The position numbers were made by a program, and so were the translations under genes. Of a stretch of 13,993 nt of DNA, positions 6,724 through 12,023 are shown one piece after another. Position 1 is the first letter of the stretch. Every line of letters begins with the position of its first letter. Where the stretch lies: positions 1 through 13,993 of the forward strand of contig CAUDAE010000039.1 of the NCBI GenBank assembly GCA_958447445.1, read 5' to 3'. Under the pieces are notes generated by a model. The model was not told where the DNA came from. It was given only the letters and a program-made list of their open reading frames with translations, and searched no databases. This DNA comes from an uncultured Collinsella sp. GTDB taxonomy: Bacteria; Actinomycetota; Coriobacteriia; Coriobacteriales; Coriobacteriaceae.

Positions 6724-7614
6724 TTAATCCACGCGCTTGTCGCCCATAAAGAAGAGCGCCACCGTACCAGGTCCGGTATGCGAGCCAATCAGAGTACCGA
6801 TGTCATTGATCTCAATCTTGCCTTTAAGCTGCGGAACCTGTTCCTCAATCAGCGCCGCGACCGCCTCGGCATCCTCGCGGCACGCCGACTGCGACATGAT
6901 GCACTTACCCGAATAATCCGCACCGTCCTGTACGTGTGCCATCATGGTCTTAGCCATCTCGGAAATCGCGCGCTTCTTAGTGCGAATCTTCTCACGTGGC
7001 GACAGCTTACCTTCGCAATCGACCGTCATAAGCGGGCAAATCTTAAGCGCCGTGCCGATGATCGCGCTCGCGGCCGAAATGCGACCGCCGCGCAGGTAGC
7101 TCGACAGATCGGTCGAGAAGAACCAGTGGTGCAGGTTGAGCTTGTGCTCCTCGATCCAGGCAGCCGTCTCGTCGAGTGAAGCCCCGCTATCGCGCACATC
7201 GGCGGCATATTCCAACAACAGGCCAAAGCCCGAAGACGCCGCCAGCGAATCGATGACGCGCACCTTGCCGCCCTGGGGATAGCGATCCGCAAGCATCTGC
7301 GCCGCAACGCAGGCCGATCCATACGTGCCCGAAATACCCGACGACAACGTCAGGTGCAGCACGTCTTTACCCTCAGCAACAAACGGCTCCCAAAACTCCT
7401 CGTACTCACCCACGCTCACCTGAGACGTCTTGGGCATGGCGCCCGCGGCAATCTGGGCAAAAAACTTGTCCGGCGTAATCGACTGATACAGATCGTCCGT
7501 ATAGACAACATCGTCGATCTCGTAATGAAAACACACGACAGGGATATTGCGCGACGCAAAGAACTCACGGGTTCGGTCGGCGGCGGATTCACAGGTCAGG
7601 ACAAAATCACTCAT
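6724..7614 (-). CDS. DegV family fatty-acid-binding protein (FakB-like)
   Basis: DegV/FakB proteins bind a fatty acid and present it to the kinase FakA for phosphorylation and entry into phospholipid synthesis. The 296-residue length is normal. Family marks are FVLTCESAAD (4-13), the PKTSQVS loop (61-67), LSSGISGTYGSA (90-101) and VRVIDSLAASSGFGLL (118-133). The second domain has LRGGRIS, the ICPLMTVDCEGKL ligand-loop stretch and the terminal HTGPGTVALFF. The protein is cytosolic. I chose the ATG at 7612-7614 because AGGAG is placed six bases upstream. The ATG 18 bases earlier has no such site. No FakA-like kinase gene is in the window, so it is a stand-alone unit, apparently with its own promoter. 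Confidence 0.93.
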   Translation of the reverse strand: MSDFVLTCESAADRTREFFASRNIPVVCFHYEIDDVVYTDDLYQSITPDKFFAQIAAGAMPKTSQVSVGEYEEFWEPFVAEGKDVLHLTLSSGISGTYGSACVAAQMLADRYPQGGKVRVIDSLAASSGFGLLLEYAADVRDSGASLDETAAWIEEHKLNLHHWFFSTDLSSYLRGGRISAASAIIGTALKICPLMTVDCEGKLSPREKIRTKKRAISEMAKTMMAHVQDGADYSGKCIMSQSACREDAEAVAALIEEQVPQLKGKIEINDIGTLIGSHTGPGTVALFFMGDKRVD

Positions 7615-7642
7615 ATGAGGCTCCTTACTCATTGCTGCGCAA

Positions 7643-7651
7643 ATTATCGCA
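7643..7651 (-). promoter_or_regulatory. Candidate extended -10 promoter of the degV-type gene
   Basis: On the minus strand TGCGATAAT forms an extended -10, about 30 bases before the ATG at 7614. It lies within the 11-base string TGTGCGATAAT that also occurs upstream of the synthetase-like gene. The -35 region is not recognisable. Repetition of the string at two gene starts supports a promoter. Confidence 0.4.
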
Positions 7652-7674
7652 CAGTGAGCCTACATGCGGTACAT

Positions 7675-7715
7675 ATGTCCACTATTTACCAAATCGAACC
7701 AAAAATAGTGAACAT
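7675..7715. repeat. Long inverted repeat, candidate operator
   Basis: ATGTCCACTATTT (7675-7687) is the reverse complement of AAATAGTGAACAT (7703-7715) at 12 of 13 positions, with a 15-base spacer. It lies about 25 bases upstream of the degV-type -10. No T-run follows on either strand, so it is more likely a protein-binding site than a terminator. The binding protein is unknown. Confidence 0.6.
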
Positions 7716-7877
7716 CTTTACCACCATCGTCTCCACCGGCCCCACGCATAAATATCTGAGAAAACACCCTCTGTCGTCTCCACCCAACCACCATATCTAC
7801 CTCAACTAAATCGATTTACCAAACCGTTCAGCCGACAATTCAGCCGCTGGCGCAAAATCGAAACAAAAGCGGCGCAT

Positions 7878-7907
7878 ACTGATAAACGTTTGACGCTGTT
7901 TATCAGT
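7878..7907. promoter_or_regulatory. Perfect inverted repeat in the fbp upstream region
   Basis: ACTGATAAAC (7878-7887) and GTTTATCAGT (7898-7907) are perfect reverse complements around a 10-base spacer (GTTTGACGCT). The repeat ends 27 bases before the fbp ATG. It could be an operator of about three helical turns, or an RNA hairpin in the leader with a short T-run after it. I cannot distinguish these. It does not match the catabolite repression (cre) consensus. Confidence 0.6.
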
Positions 7908-7934
7908 TTTACCAGCCCCATCGGAAGGTGTTTC

Positions 7935-9851
7935 ATGGTCGCATTCGATCGCAATCCGCAAGACTTTAAGTATCTGCGCCTGCTGTCGAGACAGTTTCCC
8001 ACCGAGCAATCCGCGTTTACCGAGATCATCAATCTCTCGGCCATCCTCAACCTACCCAAAGGCACCGAGCATTTTATGAGCGACGTGCATGGCGAGTACG
8101 AAGCCTTTATGCACATCCTCAACAACTGCTCGGGCGTCGTGCGCGAACATGTCGACGAGATTTTTGGCGACACGCTCACCTTTGACGAAAAGGGCGAGCT
8201 GTGTACGCTCATCTACTACCCGCACGAGAAGATCGAGCTGGTCCGCAGCCAGCGCGAGGACTCGCCCACCTGGTACAAGACGATGCTTGACCAGCTCATC
8301 ATGGTTGCCCGCTCGCTTTCAAGCCGCTACACGCGCTCCAAGGTGCGTAAGGCCATCCCGCGCGACTACGCCTACATCATCGACGAGTTGTTGCACACGC
8401 ACCCGGACGAGAACAACTATCGCGTGCGCTATCACGAGCGCATCGTGGAGTCCATCCTGGAGACCGCCAGCGCCGACGACTTTATCGAGTCGCTCGCCTC
8501 GCTCATCAAGCGCCTGGCCGTCGACCACCTGCACCTGGTGGGCGACATCTTCGACCGCGGCGGCGGCGCGGCCAAGATTATGGACCGTCTGCTCACCTAC
8601 CATTCACTCGACATCCAGTGGGGCAACCACGACCTGCTGTGGATGGGCGCTGCGGCCGGTGAGCCTGCATGCATCGCCACGGTGCTGCGCAACAACCTGC
8701 GTTACGACAATTACGAGATCCTCGAGAACGACTACGGCATCTCGCTGCGTGAGCTTGTCGCCTTTGCCGATGCCACCTACACCGCCGGTGAGTCCATCAC
8801 CCCGCTGATCAAGGCCATCAACGTGCTGCTCTTTAAGCTCGAGGGCCAGATTATCCAGCGCCACCCCGAGTTCGATATGACCGACCGCCTGTTACTCGAC
8901 AAGATCGATCACGACACCGGCACGGTCACGCTCGCCGACGGCAGCGTGTGGCCGCTCACGACCAACGACTTCCCCACCGTCGACCCGGCGGACCCCTATA
9001 CGCTCACGCCCGAGGAGCAGCACATCATCGACAAGCTCGTGTCCGAGTTTGTCACCGCCGATCACCTGCATCGCCATATCGATTTCCTCTACACCCACGG
9101 CTCGATGTACAAGGTCGCCAACGGCAACCTGCTGTTCCATGGCTGCGTGCCGCTCAACGAAGACGGCACCTTTAGCAGCATGAACTGCCTGGGCACCTGG
9201 CACGCTGGCCGCGATTATCTCGATTTTTGCGACCGCATCGCCCGCCGCGCCTGGCGCGTGAGCGACCGCGACGCTCTCGACTGGATGTGGTACCTGTGGA
9301 TTGGCTTTAACTCGCCCGCCAGCGGACGCCTGGTGCGTACCTTTGAGCGCGCCTATATCGCCGACAAGAGCACCTGGGTCGAGCCGATGGACCCGTACTT
9401 TACACTTACCAAGTCACCCTCGGTCTGCGATGATATCATGCGCGAGTTTGGCGTCGCGCCCATGGCATGCTCGCCGACCGGCCACATCATCAACGGCCAC
9501 ACGCCCGTTAAAACCACCAAGGGCGAGCAGCCCATCCGCGCCGAGGGCAAGCTGCTGGTCATCGATGGCGGCTTCTGCCGCGCTTACCATCCCAAGACGG
9601 GCATCGCCGGCTATACGCTCATCTCGAGCTCGCGCGGCTGCCGCCTCAAGTCGCACCGGGCCTTTACGACGGTTGCCGAGGCACTCACGCGCAACGTGGA
9701 CATCGAAAGCGAGACCAACCGTTTTGACCAAGCGGACCGTCGCCGCATGGTGAGCGACACCGATACTGGCGCCAAGATCCGCAGCCAAATCCAAGACCTG
9801 CGTCAGCTGCTCGATGCATATAGAAACGGTGCTATCGAGGAGCGCGCCTAG
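7935..9851 (+). CDS. fbp: Fructose-1,6-bisphosphatase class III
   Basis: This enzyme hydrolyses fructose-1,6-bisphosphate to fructose-6-phosphate, the committed step of gluconeogenesis, in the cytosol. The 638 residues are close to the roughly 670 of the Bacillus subtilis enzyme. The calcineurin-like metal sites are all visible: FMSDVHGEYEAF (47-58), LVGDIFDRGGG (201-211), QWGNHDLLWMG (228-238) and INGHTPVKTTKGE (519-531). LLVIDGGFCRAYHPKTGIAG and SSSRGC follow. I prefer the ATG at 7935 because GGAAGG lies about six bases upstream. The frame extends to 7890, but those residues overlap the inverted repeat region and lack a ribosome binding site. No kinase or glycolytic gene is adjacent. Two GtrA genes follow on the same strand. 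Confidence 0.96.
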   Translation: MVAFDRNPQDFKYLRLLSRQFPTEQSAFTEIINLSAILNLPKGTEHFMSDVHGEYEAFMHILNNCSGVVREHVDEIFGDTLTFDEKGELCTLIYYPHEKIELVRSQREDSPTWYKTMLDQLIMVARSLSSRYTRSKVRKAIPRDYAYIIDELLHTHPDENNYRVRYHERIVESILETASADDFIESLASLIKRLAVDHLHLVGDIFDRGGGAAKIMDRLLTYHSLDIQWGNHDLLWMGAAAGEPACIATVLRNNLRYDNYEILENDYGISLRELVAFADATYTAGESITPLIKAINVLLFKLEGQIIQRHPEFDMTDRLLLDKIDHDTGTVTLADGSVWPLTTNDFPTVDPADPYTLTPEEQHIIDKLVSEFVTADHLHRHIDFLYTHGSMYKVANGNLLFHGCVPLNEDGTFSSMNCLGTWHAGRDYLDFCDRIARRAWRVSDRDALDWMWYLWIGFNSPASGRLVRTFERAYIADKSTWVEPMDPYFTLTKSPSVCDDIMREFGVAPMACSPTGHIINGHTPVKTTKGEQPIRAEGKLLVIDGGFCRAYHPKTGIAGYTLISSSRGCRLKSHRAFTTVAEALTRNVDIESETNRFDQADRRRMVSDTDTGAKIRSQIQDLRQLLDAYRNGAIEERA

Positions 9852-9857
9852 CACCAC

Positions 9858-9912
9858 CCGCGGGGATTGGCTAAACTTGCTGAGTTTGTCATCCCCGCGG
9901 CGCTTCGGCGCC
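9858..9912 (+). other. Tandem RNA hairpins between fbp and the first gtrA-type gene
   Basis: CCGCGGGGAT (9858-9867) pairs perfectly with ATCCCCGCGG (9891-9900). Inside it AAACT (9873-9877) pairs with AGTTT (9883-9887) around TGCTG. Immediately after, GGCGC (9899-9903) pairs with GCGCC (9908-9912) around the very stable tetraloop TTCG. The two stems share bases 9899-9900 and so compete slightly. No T-run follows, so this is not a standard terminator. It may stabilise or process the fbp mRNA, or set the amount of gtrA translation. Confidence 0.6.
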
Positions 9913-9929
9913 AGCTTAAGGCAGGTACC

Positions 9930-10325
9930 ATGCAAAAGCTCCTTGCGCAGATCATGAAATTTGGCATCGTCGGTGTCATTGCCACGGTTATCGACTTTGG
10001 CATTATGAATCTGCTCCACTACGGTCTCGGCCTCAACATCCTAATCGCCAACACCAGCGGCTTTATCATCTCACTCATCTTTAACTACCTCGCAAGCATG
10101 AAGTACGTGTTTGCGCACAAGGAAGGCATGAGCCGCCGCCGCGAGTTCATTATCTTTGTCGTGCTGTCCGTGATCGGCCTGGCACTCAACGACGGTATCG
10201 TGCTGACACTCAACGCCGGTCTGGAGCTCGAGGCCAATATCGCCAAGATTTGTGCCACCGCGCTTGTCATGGTCTACAACTTTGTGACCCGAAAAATCTT
10301 CCTGGAGGGCGACGAGACAAAATAG
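9930..10325 (+). CDS. GtrA family small membrane protein (first paralogue)
   Basis: GtrA proteins are four-span membrane proteins of about 120-140 residues. They are linked to movement of lipid-linked sugars and to cell-wall or polysaccharide glycosylation. The 131 residues show four hydrophobic segments (about 9-30, 34-55, 72-92 and 99-119), the loop MKYVFAHKEGMSRRREF between the second and third, and the ending YNFVTRKIFLEG, all typical. I chose the ATG at 9930 (GCAGG a few bases upstream). A TTG at 9867 would add 21 residues but lies inside the upstream hairpin and has no ribosome binding site. No glycosyltransferase gene is nearby, so the lipid or sugar it handles is open. Close paralogue of the next gene. 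Confidence 0.88.
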   Translation: MQKLLAQIMKFGIVGVIATVIDFGIMNLLHYGLGLNILIANTSGFIISLIFNYLASMKYVFAHKEGMSRRREFIIFVVLSVIGLALNDGIVLTLNAGLELEANIAKICATALVMVYNFVTRKIFLEGDETK

Positions 10326-10346
10326 CTCGAAACCCCTGCAGCATTA

Positions 10347-10396
10347 CGGCGCCCACGGACGACGCGCACTCAGCGCAGTATCGTCCGTGGGTGTCG
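10347..10396 (+). terminator. Strong hairpin after the first gtrA-type gene, possible weak terminator
   Basis: CCCACGGACGA (10352-10362) is perfectly complementary to TCGTCCGTGGG (10381-10391). With two G-T pairs the arms reach 10347 and 10396. GCGC/GCGC can pair within the loop. The following bases (CTCGTTTAC) are only weakly T-rich, so termination may be partial, or the hairpin may protect the upstream mRNA end. Confidence 0.55.
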
Positions 10397-10408
10397 CTCG
10401 TTTACGGG

Positions 10409-10447
10409 CAAATTTTCAACGTTTGCGGATTAGCTCTTGAAAATTTG
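10409..10447. repeat. AT-rich perfect 11-base inverted repeat between the two gtrA-type genes
   Basis: CAAATTTTCAA (10409-10419) and TTGAAAATTTG (10437-10447) are exact reverse complements with a 17-base spacer. The AT-rich arms in a GC-rich genome suggest a protein-binding site upstream of the second gtrA-type gene, about 100 bases before its start. No other regulatory sequence in this 219-base gap is clear. Confidence 0.55.
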
Positions 10448-10544
10448 GCGAGTTCATATAGTTCTTGGCAAAGACCTTACGTTTCCCTTGTAAAAGCTCT
10501 AAAGTATCCTCTGCTCGATTCATCAACGCATTGGATGTGATTAC

Positions 10545-10952
10545 GTGCGCAAGGCGCTGGCACAACCTCATACCAAGCAGTTCCTCAAGTTTGCTGTCGT
10601 GGGTCTTATCTCCTTTGGCATCGACTGGGGCATGCTCATTGCGCTCGTCGAGCTGTTCCACCTCGACTTTTTGATGAGCACCACGGCTTCGTTTATCACG
10701 TCCGTCGTGGTCAACTACTGGCTCAGCATGAAGTACGTGTTCGACCACCGCGAAGGCATGAGCCGCAAGCGCGAGTTCACGATCTTCACCATCCTGTCGG
10801 TGATCGGCCTGGGCCTCAACGACCTGTACATGTTTGTGGGCGTCACGTTTTTGAGCATCGGCTACCAGGCCATGAAGGCCATCGCCACGTTCCTCGTCAC
10901 CTGGTACAACTACTTCAGCCGCCGCTTCTTCCTCGAGGGCGCACGGTCGTAG
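10545..10952 (+). CDS. GtrA family small membrane protein (second paralogue)
   Basis: The 135-residue, four-span protein (about 13-34, 38-60, 76-96 and 103-122) has the GtrA core. Its central loop and third helix (SMKYVFDHREGMSRKREF.. to LND) are identical to the first paralogue at 26 of 33 positions. The ends differ much more. The start is GTG at 10545, since the only upstream candidates are cut off by an in-frame stop at 10500. The ribosome binding site is weak (GGATGTGA). The separating 219 bases contain a hairpin and an inverted repeat, so the two copies may be transcribed separately. A strong terminator follows. A duplicated pair could act as a heteromer or on two different carrier lipids; this is inference. 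Confidence 0.88.
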   Translation: MRKALAQPHTKQFLKFAVVGLISFGIDWGMLIALVELFHLDFLMSTTASFITSVVVNYWLSMKYVFDHREGMSRKREFTIFTILSVIGLGLNDLYMFVGVTFLSIGYQAMKAIATFLVTWYNYFSRRFFLEGARS

Positions 10953-10978
10953 TCGATTCCCTATTTGCTTGAATGTAT

Positions 10979-11012
10979 AACCGGTTGGAATTCCCGTTCC
11001 AACCGGTTTTTT
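10979..11012 (+). terminator. Intrinsic terminator after the second gtrA-type gene
   Basis: AACCGGTTGGAA (10979-10990) and TTCCAACCGGTT (10997-11008) form a perfect 12-base stem with a six-base loop. It runs directly into a T-run (TTTTTT through 11012, then G, then TTT). A textbook rho-independent terminator. Confidence 0.96.
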
Positions 11013-11050
11013 GTTTGCCGAGAGACCCGGCGACCCAGTCCCATTCGCAT

Positions 11051-11089
11051 GAAAAACGGGCGGTCCGGATGTTGGTCCGAACCGCCCGT
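11051..11089 (-). terminator. Intrinsic terminator of the minus-strand surface-protein operon
   Basis: ACGGGCGGT (11056-11064) pairs with ACCGCCCGT (11081-11089). After one mismatch CGGA/TCCG (11066-11069/11076-11079) continues the stem. Read on the minus strand, the hairpin is followed by TTTTT (11052-11056 on plus is AAAAA). It lies about 20 bases beyond the stop of the DUF4430 gene. Confidence 0.93.
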
Positions 11090-11111
11090 CTGGCGCGCTA
11101 TGTCGAGGCCT

Positions 11112-12014
11112 CTAGCCCGTTACGTAATACCAAACGACGTTGTCGCCATTGGAGAGAACGTAGTTACTGCAGGCCGTCATGGGCGTTGTGCCGTTGACGG
11201 AGTACATCCAGCCGCTCGTGCCGCCGTACTGTTTCTCGGCCAAACCACCAATCGCAGAAACATACGTGCCGTACGATGAGCCGTGTGCGTTGACAGAAAG
11301 GCCCAGCGCGCACAGGGCATCGTAAACGGTGGCGCCTTCGTTAAAGGTAAAGGTACCGCCAGAGGACACGGGATTGCCCACAGCGCTCGATGTGACCGAA
11401 ACCGTCACCGTAACGTAGTTGGACTCCTGTGAGCCGCTTTGGCTGCCCGAGGAGGCGTTTCCACCATTAGAGGATGAGGCTCCATCAGACGACTGGCCAC
11501 CGCCCGAAGAAGCACCGCCAGACGCATTGGAAGTATCACCGGCTCCCGTATTTTGGGCAGCGGATTTATCGCCAGACTTCTTGCCGCCCCGGTCCTCGGA
11601 CTTCTTGCTATCCGAGTTTTTGTCCGATTCCTTGTTTGAAGACTCGGAATCGTCCTTGGCGTCGTTCGAACCCTTGGGCTCGTCTTTTGCATCATTCGAA
11701 GATTTGGAATCCTTGGAACTGGCCTCGCCCGAAGTCGTAGTCGAGCCAAACCCCTTGGTGTCCTTGGCGACGACGCTCTCCCCCGTCACGGTCTGAACGA
11801 TCCAGTCGATGGACCAGGCGCCGCTCTCGGAAGGATGGACGAAGCCCAGCGAGACGACGATCAGAATGGTGCACGCGGCAGCAAGAACGCCAAGGAGCGC
11901 CTTGCGACGAGAGGCGGACGCCGCCGAAGCGGCGCCCTGCTGCTTTGCATCGTCGAACTGAATGAACGAGGAATCTGGTTGCTTGGGGTCAGCGTCCTTG
12001 GATTTATTGGACAC
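11112..12014 (-). CDS. Membrane-anchored DUF4430 (transcobalamin-like beta domain) surface protein
   Basis: The protein has a short cytoplasmic tail, one transmembrane helix at about residues 38-59 after SRRK, and a long Ser/Asp/Lys- then Gly/Ser-rich stalk (about 92-198). It ends in a C-terminal DUF4430 domain (about 202-299). The domain is recognised by VTVTVSV, GTFTFNEGATVYDALCALGL, YVSAIGGLAEKQYGGTSGWM and YSVNG, then LSNGDNVVWYYV at the end. In animals this fold is the beta domain of transcobalamin and intrinsic factor. In bacteria it occurs on many surface proteins, and its ligand is mostly unknown. The preferred start is GTG at 12012-12014, with AGGTGAGG just upstream. A second GTG at 12021-12023 directly abuts the stop of the upstream gene, and I cannot exclude it. 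Translation is probably coupled. A terminator follows the gene. Confidence 0.85.
   Translation of the reverse strand: MSNKSKDADPKQPDSSFIQFDDAKQQGAASAASASRRKALLGVLAAACTILIVVSLGFVHPSESGAWSIDWIVQTVTGESVVAKDTKGFGSTTTSGEASSKDSKSSNDAKDEPKGSNDAKDDSESSNKESDKNSDSKKSEDRGGKKSGDKSAAQNTGAGDTSNASGGASSGGGQSSDGASSSNGGNASSGSQSGSQESNYVTVTVSVTSSAVGNPVSSGGTFTFNEGATVYDALCALGLSVNAHGSSYGTYVSAIGGLAEKQYGGTSGWMYSVNGTTPMTACSNYVLSNGDNVVWYYVTG
11421..11741 (-). repeat. Low-complexity stalk coding region in the DUF4430 gene
   Basis: This part encodes a stretch of almost only Ser, Asp, Lys, Asn and Gly. It includes two copies of SNDAKD (SNDAKDEPKG, SNDAKDDSES), then a run of Gly/Ser. It is probably an extended spacer that lifts the C-terminal domain through the cell wall. 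Composition alone supports this; no precise tandem unit is kept. Confidence 0.7.
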
Positions 12015-12023
12015 AGCCCTCAC

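Larger units (their letters stand above)
7615..7934. other. 320-base AT-rich divergent intergenic region between degV-type gene and fbp
   Basis: No convincing gene lies here. Besides the -10 near the left end and the two inverted repeats listed separately, it holds a 13-base motif twice with one difference: ATTTACCAAATCG (7684-7696) and ATTTACCAAACCG (7814-7826). A perfect palindrome AAATCGATTT (7808-7817) is also present. Base composition is clearly more A/T-rich than the coding sequence around it. Both flanking genes start outward from it, so it probably holds both promoters and their control sites. Confidence 0.6.

Noticed and set aside
7354..7809. Plus-strand frame running from the degV-type gene into the intergenic region
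   Set aside because: Most of it is antisense to a certain gene, and the intergenic tail has the composition of non-coding DNA.
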